From Desulfobacteraceae bacterium UBA2174 (GTDB lineage Bacteria > Desulfobacterota > Desulfobacteria > Desulfobacterales > UBA2174), in contig DCWA01000011.1 in the NCBI GenBank assembly GCA_002327445.1, positions 14,980 to 78,979 of the forward strand: a stretch of 64,000 nucleotides of DNA, written 5' to 3'. Shown one piece after another: positions 53,024 through 62,661 of the stretch. The notes beneath the pieces were generated by a model that was not told the origin of the DNA, made no database searches, and saw nothing but the letters and a program-made list of their open reading frames with translations. The translations under genes and the position numbers were made by a program. Position 1 is the stretch's first letter, and the number at the start of each line of letters is the position of its first letter.

Positions 53024-53063
53024 AGTGAGTGCTCAATCAAAAAAAACTAGGGGGACTTCATTG

Positions 53064-53669
53064 ATGAGCCGGAAAGAAACCATTTTGGCAGCGGCAACGG
53101 CGCTTTTTGCCCGGAACGGCTTTTCCGCTACGCCGACTTCCGCCATCGCCAAAGAGGCGGGGGTGGCGGAAGGCCTGATCTTTCATTATTTCAAGAGCAA
53201 GGTAGGGATTCTGCTCTGTATTTTAGAAGACGTCACCGAGCGCTATCTCTCCGGTTGCCGCGCCCGGTTTGAAAATTGCCGGACCGGCCTCGACGCCGTC
53301 AAGGCCCTGATCGGCTTTCATTTCGAGTTCGGCACAGAAAATACGGATGCACTCCTGGTATTGATCCGGGATGTTCCAGGTTCTTTTTGCCAGAATTTAG
53401 CCCCGACGAATCAGAACTCATCCAATGGGATGTACAAGATCCTTTGCATATGGGAGAAATGCATAGAGCGCGGGAGGCGGGACGGGAGCCTCAGGCACGA
53501 TCTTCCTCCCCGCGAAACAGCCTTCGTCATCCAGGGGATGTTAATCGGCATAAGCCGGCTCAGACTTCTGGCGTCTCTGGATGTATCTTTTTTATCGACG
53601 CAGGCAACCGATTTCTGCATAAGAGCGCTCCGCCCCGGGGCAGAAAACGAGCAAACCATAAGTAAATAA
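53064..53669 (+). CDS. TetR/AcrR-family repressor of the RND pump
   Basis: 201 residues. Helix-turn-helix: KETILAAATALFARNGFSAT and KEAGVAEGLIFHYFKSK (residues about 4-48). The remainder is helical. ATG 53064 follows AGGGGG at suitable distance; the longer frame is a shadow. Only 23 bases separate it from the adaptor gene, so it is co-transcribed with the pump it probably controls. Ligand unknown. Confidence 0.9.
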   Translation: MSRKETILAAATALFARNGFSATPTSAIAKEAGVAEGLIFHYFKSKVGILLCILEDVTERYLSGCRARFENCRTGLDAVKALIGFHFEFGTENTDALLVLIRDVPGSFCQNLAPTNQNSSNGMYKILCIWEKCIERGRRDGSLRHDLPPRETAFVIQGMLIGISRLRLLASLDVSFLSTQATDFCIRALRPGAENEQTISK

Positions 53670-53692
53670 TAAAACGGTAAGAGGTATAACAA

Positions 53693-54805
53693 ATGAGAGT
53701 ATTTCTATCCATTGTGGCGGCTTGTTTCATGTGGCTTCCGGTGTACGGCTTTGCCGGACCTGGCGATGATGGCGGCGGGGCTCCTCCGCCCCTGGTTGGA
53801 GTAGCAAAAGTAGGGCTTGAGCCCGCAAATCCCCCGGAAAAATATATCGGCCATGTGGAATCCATGGAATCCATCGATCTCAGGGCCCGGGTGGAGGGAT
53901 ACCTGGAAAAGCTCGATTTCAAGGAAGGCTCCTTTGTCCGGAAGGGACAGGTCCTTTATGTCATCGAGCAGGCCCCCTACAAGGCCCGGGTCGCCGTAGC
54001 CAGGGCGAAGGTGGCCCAGGCGGAGGCGGATCTTTTCAAGGCGGAGACCCGTCTCGAGCGCCTCCGTTCCGCACAGCCGGAGAGCGTGCCCAAGACCGAT
54101 CTCGATGATGCCGTGGCGGCCCGGGATCTGGCCCGGGGCAGGCTGGACGAGGCCAGGGCCAACCTGGAGCTGGCCGGGATCGACCTGGACTATGCCACCG
54201 TGGAAGCCCCGATAACCGGCCGGATCGGAAAGAGCCGCTATAAGCCGGGAGACCTGGTCGGCCCATCGTGCCAGCCGCTGGCGGAAATCGTGCGCATGGA
54301 CCCGATCAGGGTGGTCTTTTCGGTGAGCGAAAATCAGGGGGAAATGATCATGCATGCCCTGGAGGATGCCGAAAAAGGGGATACCGCCCCCTTTTTGACC
54401 GTCGGTTTGGAGTTCCCCGGCGGTCCGGCCTATCCCCGGAAGGGAGAAATCGATTTCGTGGACAACCGGGTGGATCCGGATACGGGGACCATTGCCATTT
54501 GGGTCAGGTTCGAGAATCCGGACGGGCGTCTTGTACCGGGCGAATACGTGAGGGTCTTTTTGGGAGAGGCCAAGCCGGAGATGGTCCCCGCGGTTGCCCA
54601 GGCCGCAGTGCAAAGGGACCGGGAAGGGGCCTTTGTCTATGTGGTTGATGAAAAGGACAGGGTGGAACAGCGCCGGATCGCAACAGGCCCCGTCCTGGAC
54701 GGCAAGTTCACCGTAACTTCGGGGTTGAAGCCGGGCGAAAAGGTGATCGTTCGGGGGATCCAAAAGGTGAAACCCGGAATAACCGTGCAGATCGAAGGAG
54801 AATAA
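53693..54805 (+). CDS. RND efflux periplasmic adaptor (MFP, AcrA type)
   Basis: 370 residues: signal peptide (about 1-21), barrel-sandwich half ESIDLRARVEGYLEKLDFKE, a short coiled-coil hairpin (about 95-165), YATVEAPITGRIGKSRYKPG, the beta-barrel and membrane-proximal domains to KPGEKVIVRGIQKVKPG. It links the RND pump (7 bases downstream) to the outer-membrane factor. No lipobox cysteine, so it is soluble or held by the complex. Confidence 0.93.
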   Translation: MRVFLSIVAACFMWLPVYGFAGPGDDGGGAPPPLVGVAKVGLEPANPPEKYIGHVESMESIDLRARVEGYLEKLDFKEGSFVRKGQVLYVIEQAPYKARVAVARAKVAQAEADLFKAETRLERLRSAQPESVPKTDLDDAVAARDLARGRLDEARANLELAGIDLDYATVEAPITGRIGKSRYKPGDLVGPSCQPLAEIVRMDPIRVVFSVSENQGEMIMHALEDAEKGDTAPFLTVGLEFPGGPAYPRKGEIDFVDNRVDPDTGTIAIWVRFENPDGRLVPGEYVRVFLGEAKPEMVPAVAQAAVQRDREGAFVYVVDEKDRVEQRRIATGPVLDGKFTVTSGLKPGEKVIVRGIQKVKPGITVQIEGE

Positions 54806-54812
54806 ACAGACG

Positions 54813-57800
54813 ATGTTTTCCAGGATCTTTATCGAACGTCCCAGGCTGGCCATGGTCATCTCCATCCTGATCACCCTGGGAGGACTCATAGCCATATTTA
54901 ATATTCCGGTGGCCGAGCTGCCCCACATCACACCACCTGCCGTCCGGGTCAGCACCGCCTATCCCGGGGCCAGTGCCGAGGTGGTCCGGGACACGGTGGC
55001 CGCCCCCATCGAGCAGGAGATCAACGGGGTGGAGAACATGCTCTATATGGAATCGAGCTGTTCAGACGACGGAAGCTACAGCCTGGTGGTTACTTTTTCC
55101 GTGGACTCCAACCCCGATATCGATCAGGTCAATGTACAGAACCGGCTCCAACTGGCCCAATCCCGGCTTCCCCAGGAGGTGCTGGATCAGGGGATCGATG
55201 TGCGCCGCCGTTCCGAGGATATGCTGGGGGTCGTCACCTTTACCTCGCCCCGGGGCACCCGGGACCGGATCTTTATGAGCAATTATATCGACCGGACCAT
55301 TAACGATGCCCTGGTGCGTATTCCCGGGGTCAGCGATGTGAATGTCTTTGGCGAGTATACGTACAGCATGCGCATCTGGCTGGACCCGGACCGGCTGGCG
55401 GCCCTGCGGATGGGACCGGACGATGTGGTGCGGGCCATTCGCCGGCAGAATATCCAGGCCACCCTGGGCTCGGTGGGGACCGCTCCCGCCCCCCCGGGGC
55501 AGGAACTCCAGTACACCTTAAAGGCCAAGGGCCGGCTGGAGAGCCCGGAGGAGTTCGAAAATATCGTGATCCGGAGCAATGAACAAGGAGGGCTGGTGCG
55601 GGTCAAGGATGTGGCCCGGGTGGAGCTGGGCAGCGAGTCCTACGGCACCGAGGGGAGCGTGGACAACCGCCCCACGGTGGGTGTAGCGGTGTACAAATCC
55701 TCTGAGGCCAATGCCTTGAACACCATGAACGCGGTGAGAGAGGAGCTCAAACGCCAGGCCGAGTTCCTGCCCGAGGACATGGACTATTTGGTGATGTACG
55801 ATACCAGCGACTATGTGCGCGAAACGATCAAGGAGATCGTTTTTACCCTGGGGCTGACCTTTTTGCTGGTGGTTCTGGTCATCTTTGCCTTTTTGCAGAA
55901 CGTGCGGGCCACCATGATTCCCGCGGCCGCCATACCGGTTTCCATTATCGGTACCTTTGCCGTCCTGCTCGCCCTGGGATTTTCCGCCAACACCATCAAC
56001 CTGTTCGCTCTGATTCTGGCCATCGGGGTGGTGGTGGATGACGCCATCATCGTGGTGGAGAATGTCTATCGCATCCGGGAAGAAGGAGCAGCCGGCGACC
56101 GCAAGGAAGCGGCCATCAAGGCCATGGAGGAGATTACCGGGCCGATTGTGGCCACCACCCTGGTCCTTCTGGCGGTCTTTGTCCCGATTATCTTCATGCC
56201 AGGAATCACCGGAGGGCTCTATAGACAGTTCGGGGTGACCCTGTGTGTCTCGGTGGTCATCTCGGCCATCTGTTCCCTGACCTTGAGCCCCGCCCTGTGC
56301 GCGATTTTTTTGAAAAAAACCGAACCCCACCGGCGCGGCCCTTTTGCCTGGTTCAACAGGTTTCTGGGGGGCTCGCGCACGGTTTATACCTCTGTGGTGG
56401 GCTGGCTGATCCGGCATCTGGCCGTAGCGATGTTTTTCTTTCTGATTATTGTCGGCGGGGCCTGGTTCTTCGCCGGACACCTGCCCACCAGTTTTTTGCC
56501 CCAGGAGGACAAGGGCGGATTCTTCTGCGATGTTCAGCTGCCGGAAGGGGCGACCCTGGAGCGGACCAACCAGGTCCTGACCCGGGCGACCCAAAAGCTT
56601 CTGGAGATGGAAGGAGTGGAGCACGTGCTCTCCGTGAGCGGTTTCAGCCTGCTCAGCGGCCGTTCGGAAAACGTGGGCTTTGTGATCTGCGATCTGAAGC
56701 CCTGGGAAGAGAGGACCAGGCCGGAACTGAGCTTGGATGCCATAGTGGGCAAGGCGGGCAGGGAATTCAGCGCCATCACTACGGCCAACATCATCTCCTT
56801 TGTACCGCCACCGATTCAGGGTTTAGGGACCACCGGCGGGTTCGATTTCCGGTTGCAGGCCTTGGCGGGCCAGAGCCCGGCGGAACTGGTATCCGTGGCC
56901 GGGGGACTGGTGGCGGCCGCCAATCGGGAGCCCTCCCTTTCCCGGGTCTACACCACCTTTACCGCGGATACCCCGCAGATTTTTGTGGATCTGGATCGGA
57001 CCCGGGCAGAACAGATGGGCGTTCCCGTCAGTGAAGTGTTTGCCGTGCTGGGCCAGCAGACGGGGTCCAGGTATGTAAACGATTTCAACTTGTTCGGCCG
57101 GACCTACGACGTCAGGGTCCAAGGTCGGGCCCCATACAGAGCCAAGCCGGAAGATATCCGGGATTTGTATGTGCTGAGCGGCAAGGGGGCAAAGGTCCCC
57201 CTGGAGAGCCTGGTGGATCTGTCCTACAGACTGGGACCCAAGGTGGTCAAACGCTACAACCTGTTCACCAGCCTGGACATAAAGGGTGAGGCTGCGCCGG
57301 GCTATTCTTCGGGCCAGGCCATGGCCGCCATGGAGCGCCTGGCCCGGGAGAAACTGCCTTCGGGTTATGGGTTTGAATGGTCCTCCATGAGTTATCAGGA
57401 AAAACAGGCCAGCGGCACGGTGGTCTATCTGTTCGCCCTAGCCATGATTTTTGCCTATCTCTTTTTGGTGGGGCTCTACGAGAGCTGGAACCTGCCCGTA
57501 TCCATCGTCCTTTCCGTCTTGGTGGCCACGCTGGGTGCCTTTATCGGGCTTTGGATATCCGGGCATCCCCTGTCCCTGTACGCTCAAATCGGGGTTGTCC
57601 TCCTGGTCGGCCTGGCGGCCAAAAACGCCATCCTGATCGTGGAGTTTGCCAGGGACCGCAAAAACCAGGGCGCCTCCACCTATGAGGCTGCGGTGGGGGG
57701 AGCCGGAACCCGTTTCCGGCCGGTGCTCATGACCGCCCTGACCTTTATTCTGGGGGTTGCCCCCCTGGTCGTGGCGACCGGCGCAGGGGCCTCAAGCCGC

Positions 57801-57959
57801 ACCCATATCGGCACCGTAGTTTTTGCCGGCATGATCGCGGCCACCACCCTGGGAATACTGATCATCCCGGCGCTGTATTACATTTTTCAGCAGCTGGGTG
57901 AAAAGGGACAGGCCCTGCGATGGAAAGGCCGCGGAAAGCGGCGGATGCAAGACGAATAG
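54813..57959 (+). CDS. RND multidrug efflux pump, HAE1/AcrB type
   Basis: 1048 residues, the usual AcrB length. It opens MFSRIFIERPRLAMVISILI with PVAELPHITPPAV. The proton-relay helix contains AIGVVVDDAIIVVENVYR (paired aspartates), and the second half ends VLLVGLAAKNAILIVEFA. A trimeric inner-membrane proton antiporter that exports amphiphiles through the adaptor and outer-membrane factor beside it. Substrates cannot be predicted. Confidence 0.95.
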   Translation: MFSRIFIERPRLAMVISILITLGGLIAIFNIPVAELPHITPPAVRVSTAYPGASAEVVRDTVAAPIEQEINGVENMLYMESSCSDDGSYSLVVTFSVDSNPDIDQVNVQNRLQLAQSRLPQEVLDQGIDVRRRSEDMLGVVTFTSPRGTRDRIFMSNYIDRTINDALVRIPGVSDVNVFGEYTYSMRIWLDPDRLAALRMGPDDVVRAIRRQNIQATLGSVGTAPAPPGQELQYTLKAKGRLESPEEFENIVIRSNEQGGLVRVKDVARVELGSESYGTEGSVDNRPTVGVAVYKSSEANALNTMNAVREELKRQAEFLPEDMDYLVMYDTSDYVRETIKEIVFTLGLTFLLVVLVIFAFLQNVRATMIPAAAIPVSIIGTFAVLLALGFSANTINLFALILAIGVVVDDAIIVVENVYRIREEGAAGDRKEAAIKAMEEITGPIVATTLVLLAVFVPIIFMPGITGGLYRQFGVTLCVSVVISAICSLTLSPALCAIFLKKTEPHRRGPFAWFNRFLGGSRTVYTSVVGWLIRHLAVAMFFFLIIVGGAWFFAGHLPTSFLPQEDKGGFFCDVQLPEGATLERTNQVLTRATQKLLEMEGVEHVLSVSGFSLLSGRSENVGFVICDLKPWEERTRPELSLDAIVGKAGREFSAITTANIISFVPPPIQGLGTTGGFDFRLQALAGQSPAELVSVAGGLVAAANREPSLSRVYTTFTADTPQIFVDLDRTRAEQMGVPVSEVFAVLGQQTGSRYVNDFNLFGRTYDVRVQGRAPYRAKPEDIRDLYVLSGKGAKVPLESLVDLSYRLGPKVVKRYNLFTSLDIKGEAAPGYSSGQAMAAMERLAREKLPSGYGFEWSSMSYQEKQASGTVVYLFALAMIFAYLFLVGLYESWNLPVSIVLSVLVATLGAFIGLWISGHPLSLYAQIGVVLLVGLAAKNAILIVEFARDRKNQGASTYEAAVGGAGTRFRPVLMTALTFILGVAPLVVATGAGASSRTHIGTVVFAGMIAATTLGILIIPALYYIFQQLGEKGQALRWKGRGKRRMQDE

Positions 57960-57982
57960 CCAGCCAAAAGGCGAAAAGCGGG

Positions 57983-59497
57983 ATGCGGAATATGACCATA
58001 CCAAACAAAGAAAAGCGGGATCTGCGTGCGGGACGCATGCGGTTTATACCCTGGCTGCTCGTGCTTATTTCTCTGCTCGCGGGCGGCTGCGCCATGGTGG
58101 GGCCGGATTATGAAGAAGTCCGGCCCGAGGTTGACGGAAGCTGGACCGCCCAGATGGAGAAGGGCCTGGAGGCCTCCGGGCCGGACCGGGACGTTCTGGC
58201 CGAGTGGTGGAAGGTATTGGATGATCCGGTGCTCACGGCGTTGGAAGAAAAAGCGGTCCAGGGAAATCTGGACCTGCAGACCTCCCTTTCCCGTCTGCGG
58301 CAGGCAAGACTCCTCAGAGGCATCAGCGAATCCGACCTCTATCCCACGTTGAATGCCTCGGGTGCGGTTCAAGAAGAACGAGGCAGCGAGTCCCTGCGGG
58401 CGGGAGTCGGCGGAACGGAAGAGGAGTACTACCTGGTTCGGTTCGATTCCGCCTGGGAACTGGACCTGTTCGGCGGGATCAGGCGCTCGATCGAGGCCGC
58501 CCGGGCCGAGATCGAGGCCGGCCGGGCCGATGTAAGGGATGTCCTGGTCAGCTTGATGGCGGAAGTCGCCGTAAATTACATAGAGGTACGGACCTATCGG
58601 CAAAGATTGGATATCACCCTGGCCAACATAAGGACCCAGGAAAAAACACATGAATTGAACAAGTCGAGGTATGAGGCCGGTCTGATTGACGAGTTGGCCG
58701 AGCAGCAGTCCCTTCGGAACCTGGAGACCAGCCGCTCCCAGATTCCCCGACTGACCAGCGGCCTGCGGGCGGCCAAGAACCGCCTGGCCGTTCTTTTGGG
58801 CCAGGCGCCCGGTTCGATAGATGAACTGCTTGCCGCGGACAAAGGAATCCCCCGGGTTCCCCCCAGGGTGGCCGTTGGGATCCCGGCCGAGGCCATGCGC
58901 CGGCGGCCGGATATCCGCAGGGCCGAAAGGCAACTTGCGGCCCAGACCGCCAGGATCGGAGTGGCCACGGCTGAGCTCTATCCCAAGTTTCGTTTATCGG
59001 GCACCATCGGGCTGGAGGCCATTGAGAGCAATTTCCTCGACGCCCAGAGCCGGTTCTGGGGCATTGGACCCGGCGTGTCCTGGAATATCTTCCAGGGTGG
59101 TGCTCTTCGGCTGAACATTGACCTGCAAACGGAAAGACAAAAAGAGGCCCTGCTTTTCTATAAGTCCACGGTATTGCAGGCCTTGCAGGAAGTAGAAAAC
59201 GCGCTGACCGCCTATGCCAAGGAGCAGCTACGGGAAGAATCCCTGGAAAAGGCGGTTGCCGCCGCCAGGCGGACCGAATTTTTGGCAAGAGACCGCTACG
59301 ATACAGGGTTGACGGATTTCTACAACGTCCTGGATGCCCAGAGAGCCCTGCTTGAACTGGAGGATCAGTTAACCTTGTCCAGGGCGGAAGTGGCCTCGAA
59401 CCTGGCCCGGCTTTTCAAAGCCCTGGGCGGTGGCTGGGAGTATTACGGAAATCTTTTAGGGCAGTCGCAACAGCCCGAGGCGATAGGGAGCGACTAA
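57983..59497 (+). CDS. outer-membrane efflux factor, OprM/NodT type lipoprotein
   Basis: 504 residues from ATG 57983, 23 bases after the pump stop; ATG 58037 is possible. The leader ends in the lipobox LLAGGC, then MVGPDYEEVRPEVDGSW, the usual NodT opening. Two repeated helical units follow (SRLRQARLLRGISESDLYPT and its counterpart PDIRRAERQLAAQTARIGVA). It is the outer-membrane channel of the tripartite pump. Confidence 0.92.
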   Translation: MRNMTIPNKEKRDLRAGRMRFIPWLLVLISLLAGGCAMVGPDYEEVRPEVDGSWTAQMEKGLEASGPDRDVLAEWWKVLDDPVLTALEEKAVQGNLDLQTSLSRLRQARLLRGISESDLYPTLNASGAVQEERGSESLRAGVGGTEEEYYLVRFDSAWELDLFGGIRRSIEAARAEIEAGRADVRDVLVSLMAEVAVNYIEVRTYRQRLDITLANIRTQEKTHELNKSRYEAGLIDELAEQQSLRNLETSRSQIPRLTSGLRAAKNRLAVLLGQAPGSIDELLAADKGIPRVPPRVAVGIPAEAMRRRPDIRRAERQLAAQTARIGVATAELYPKFRLSGTIGLEAIESNFLDAQSRFWGIGPGVSWNIFQGGALRLNIDLQTERQKEALLFYKSTVLQALQEVENALTAYAKEQLREESLEKAVAAARRTEFLARDRYDTGLTDFYNVLDAQRALLELEDQLTLSRAEVASNLARLFKALGGGWEYYGNLLGQSQQPEAIGSD

Positions 59498-59521
59498 TTC
59501 AACAAACAGGGAGACGCAAGC

Positions 59522-60337
59522 ATGGAAAGCAAGATAGCTCGATCGCTTAACTTGAAATACCATCCTGTGGCCATCCTCTGGAGTGATGATAGGCCCGAGA
59601 AGGCCGTGAGCTTCAAAGAAGGCAAATGGGGTTGTGTCATGTGGATGCTGGTGGCCGCGGCCAAAGGGAGAACCGCGGCCTTCGATGAAAAGACCTACGG
59701 CTGCTGGGGCGGCGGAGTCGGGCTGGGATTCGGAAACCAGTATCTCAACTTCCCCGGCGGCATCGAATGTTTCAATCATTTCCTGTCCACGGGCAACGAG
59801 AATTGGCAGGAAGGCCGCGATATGGCGGAAAAGCTGGAATCCGCCGCAGGCAGGGAATTTTTGGAGGAATTCCGCCACGGGGAAGGCTATATGAAGTCCC
59901 CTGAGCTGGTCAAAAGGTTCATTGACAGCCTGCCTATCATGGATGTGCCTGCAAAATACGTGGTCTTTAAACCCCTGAATCATCTCGATCCGACCCGGGA
60001 ACAACCCCGGGTGATGATCTTCCTGGCCGATCCGGACCAACTCTCCGCCCTGGTGGTGCTGGCCAACTACGGCAGGGGGGCCAACCAGAACGTGATCGCC
60101 CCCTTTGCCGCCGGGTGCCAGCAGATCGGGATCTTACCCTACCAAGAGGCACGCTCCGAGCATCCCCGGGCGGTTATCGGCCTCACGGACCTTTCCGCAA
60201 GAAAGAATCTCAAGAAACAGCTTGACCGGAATGTGCTCTCCTTTGCCGTTCCCTGGCGGATGTTTGAGGAGATGGAAGACAACGTTGAGGGGAGCTTTTT
60301 ACAGAAAGAGACCTGGAGGAATCTCCAAGCTACGTAA
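59522..60337 (+). CDS. DUF169 family protein
   Basis: 271 residues starting MESKIARSLNLKYHPVAILW, with GCVMWMLVAAAKGRTAAF and YGCWGGGVGLGFG; cysteines near 38 and 60 are typical of DUF169. ATG 59522 has GGGAG 10 bases upstream and lies 24 bases after the efflux channel, so it appears to be the fifth gene of the pump operon. The family is common in anaerobes and has no established function. A role linked to the exported compound is conjecture. Confidence 0.85.
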   Translation: MESKIARSLNLKYHPVAILWSDDRPEKAVSFKEGKWGCVMWMLVAAAKGRTAAFDEKTYGCWGGGVGLGFGNQYLNFPGGIECFNHFLSTGNENWQEGRDMAEKLESAAGREFLEEFRHGEGYMKSPELVKRFIDSLPIMDVPAKYVVFKPLNHLDPTREQPRVMIFLADPDQLSALVVLANYGRGANQNVIAPFAAGCQQIGILPYQEARSEHPRAVIGLTDLSARKNLKKQLDRNVLSFAVPWRMFEEMEDNVEGSFLQKETWRNLQAT

Positions 60338-60538
60338 CGGGTTTTGAAGAATCATTCGGGTTTCCAGTATCATGAGTCTTTTGAATAAATGATAGACACG
60401 GTGCCGGAGGAATATTCAAAGCTTTTTCGGAGCCCGAGATGACCCCGCCCGGGTCTGCGAAAACGGAATCCTTCAAGGCCCGGTTTTCAGCATTTACATG
60501 GGCGTAGAGAATTTATGACAAGAAGGGAGGACAAATCC

Positions 60539-61534
60539 GTGAATTCCAAAATGGAACGTTACCATATTGTAGTAACTTTTGACATTGACGAAAAAGAAAA
60601 AGAGTTGTTGGTTAAAACAATTCCGGAAGGAACATTCTTTTCTTTCCTGGGTGATCTGAACGAAGAAAACAGAAAGAAAGCGCTGCAAGCGGCAGATGTG
60701 CTTTTTTCCTGGAACCCTCCAAAAGAACTATCCAAGGATGAATACCCGCTGCTTACGCGGCTGCGCTTCCTGCAGCTTCTTTCGGCCGGCGCCGATCATG
60801 TTCCCTTCGACGATGTCCCCGAAGGGGTGAAGATCGCAAGCAACGTCGGCGCCTACGCCGAACCGATGGCGGAGCACGTACTGGCCATGGTGCTTGCCCT
60901 GGCAAAGCAGCTGCTGAAAAATCACGACAAGCTGGCACGCGGCGAATTCAACCAGTTTGAAATCAATAAGATGGTGTCCGGTTCAACGGTCGGCATTATC
61001 GGTTTCGGTGGCATAGGGCAAGCCGCGGCAAAGCTCTTCCGATGTCCGGGATGCAGAATATACGCCATAAACTCAAGCGGCAGGACGCGGGAAGCGGTGG
61101 ATTTCATCGGGACGCTGAAGGACCTCGACCACGTTTTAAAGGAATCCGACATCGTTGTTCTTTCCATTGCGCTAAACAAGCAAACACGCAACCTCATCGG
61201 TCGTCGCGAGCTTGAGTTGATGAAACCGGACGCTGTTTTGGTAAACGTGGCGCGAGCCGCACTCATAGACGAGGCCGCTCTTTTCGAACACCTTGTGAAT
61301 AACCCTCATTTCAAGGCAGGCATCGACGCCTGGTGGGTCGAACCTTTCGGCGCGGGCACATTTAAGATGGATCATCCTTTCTGCGGGCTTCCCAATTTCA
61401 TCGGCTCGCCGCACAATTCGGCGATGGTTCCCGGTGTCATTGAAAGAGCCGTCGAATTGGCGGCTTTAAATGTTCGTAATTTCATCCAGGAGAATCCGAT
61501 TCGCGGGGTGGTATCCCGCGAGCAATATAGATGA
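60539..61534 (+). CDS. D-isomer-specific 2-hydroxyacid dehydrogenase
   Basis: 331 residues from GTG 60539, chosen because GGGAGG stands 8 bases upstream; the ATG at 60515 lacks a ribosome site. NAD fold GIIGFGGIGQAAAKLF near 158, then NVARAALIDEAAL (catalytic R), WWVEPF (E) and SPHNSA (H), the usual triad. It reduces 2-keto acids or oxidises D-2-hydroxy acids. The preceding 200 bases contain no further gene. The substrate is not evident. Confidence 0.9.
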   Translation: MNSKMERYHIVVTFDIDEKEKELLVKTIPEGTFFSFLGDLNEENRKKALQAADVLFSWNPPKELSKDEYPLLTRLRFLQLLSAGADHVPFDDVPEGVKIASNVGAYAEPMAEHVLAMVLALAKQLLKNHDKLARGEFNQFEINKMVSGSTVGIIGFGGIGQAAAKLFRCPGCRIYAINSSGRTREAVDFIGTLKDLDHVLKESDIVVLSIALNKQTRNLIGRRELELMKPDAVLVNVARAALIDEAALFEHLVNNPHFKAGIDAWWVEPFGAGTFKMDHPFCGLPNFIGSPHNSAMVPGVIERAVELAALNVRNFIQENPIRGVVSREQYR

Positions 61535-61560
61535 TGCCTTCGTAGTAAAAAATCCGAATT

Positions 61561-61652
61561 GTCATCCCGAGCGCAGCGAGGGATCTCTTCGTAAAACGAA
61601 ATGCATAATAATAGCGGATGGTTGAGATCCCTCGTCGCAAGCTCGGAATGAC
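61561..61652. repeat. inverted repeat of the GTCATCCCGAGC...GCTCGGAATGAC family
   Basis: GTCATCCCGAGCGCAGCGAGGGATCTC at the left pairs with GAGATCCCTCGTCGCAAGCTCGGAATGAC at the right across a 37-base spacer. The same family is clustered at 11085-11352. It fills the gap between two oxidoreductase genes and could form a large hairpin. Confidence 0.8.
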
Positions 61653-61731
61653 AATGGCTGTTTTCGGCTTTTTTACGACGCTATCATTTATGGATGGAAA
61701 ATAGATAACGTTTAATAAAAGGAGGACGTCT

Positions 61732-62511
61732 ATGCGATGCGAACGTTTGGAAGGGCATGTAGCACTCATTACCGGAGGTGCGAGGGGAATCGGCAAGGCC
61801 ATAGCCAGGCGTCTTTACTCCGAAAAGGCCGATATTGCAATTTGCGGAACCACCGAGGACGTATTAAAAAAGGCCGCAGAAGAAATAGCCTCCGAAGACC
61901 GCGAGGTATTGCCCATGGTCTGTGATGTTTCCGATTCCGGGCAGGTCAAGGCGATGGTGGAAAAGGCCCGCCGGCGCTTCGGAAAAATCGATATCCTGGT
62001 AAACAATGCTGCCGTAATGCTCAGACATATCGGTTACGAGCGGGCAACAAAGCCTTTTTACGAACTGGACGAGGCGGACTGGGACCGTGTCATGGACGTA
62101 AACGTAAAAGGGATGTGGTTGTGTGCCAGAGAGGTCTTTTCCGACATGCGCGCCCAAAACTGGGGCCGTATCATCAACATATCATCAGACACCGTTTTTA
62201 TGGGACGGGGTAACGGCGTTCAGTACATCATCTCCAAGGCGGCGGTTGTCGGCCTTACCAGGGGGCTGGCGTTTGAAGTGGGCCGTCACGGAATTACCGT
62301 AAACGCAATCTCTCCGGGGCTTGTTCAAAGCGAAACGGTTCAGGAACATGATTTCAAAGAGATGAGCGAGGTACTTGCAAACAGTTCCGCCATACCGAAG
62401 CTGGAATACCCGGATGACCTGGCAGGTGCCGCGGCATGGCTGGCCTCGGATGACGCGGCTTTCGTGACAGGGCAGAACATCAGCGTGTCGGGAGGCCTGA
62501 GTTTGCATTAA
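61732..62511 (+). CDS. short-chain dehydrogenase/reductase, FabG-like
   Basis: 259 residues of classical SDR: TGGARGIGKAIARRL near 15, NNAAVM near 90, catalytic S near 143 and YIISK near 162, and the C-terminal VTGQNISVSGGLSL. AAAGGAGG precedes the ATG. It stands between a hydroxyacid dehydrogenase and the BtrH-like gene. The substrate is unknown. Confidence 0.92.
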   Translation: MRCERLEGHVALITGGARGIGKAIARRLYSEKADIAICGTTEDVLKKAAEEIASEDREVLPMVCDVSDSGQVKAMVEKARRRFGKIDILVNNAAVMLRHIGYERATKPFYELDEADWDRVMDVNVKGMWLCAREVFSDMRAQNWGRIINISSDTVFMGRGNGVQYIISKAAVVGLTRGLAFEVGRHGITVNAISPGLVQSETVQEHDFKEMSEVLANSSAIPKLEYPDDLAGAAAWLASDDAAFVTGQNISVSGGLSLH

Positions 62512-62661
62512 CCGATAAACGAAGTGGAAGCGTCTCACTGACCGAGACAAAACCGCTGGGACGTCGCGCTGCGGCTCCATGGATGCATAAAGTCGAGCTT
62601 TGAATGCAACCATGCGGCCGTAAACTGTCATTTTCGAATTTGGGCATGGGGCTTGTAAGGC

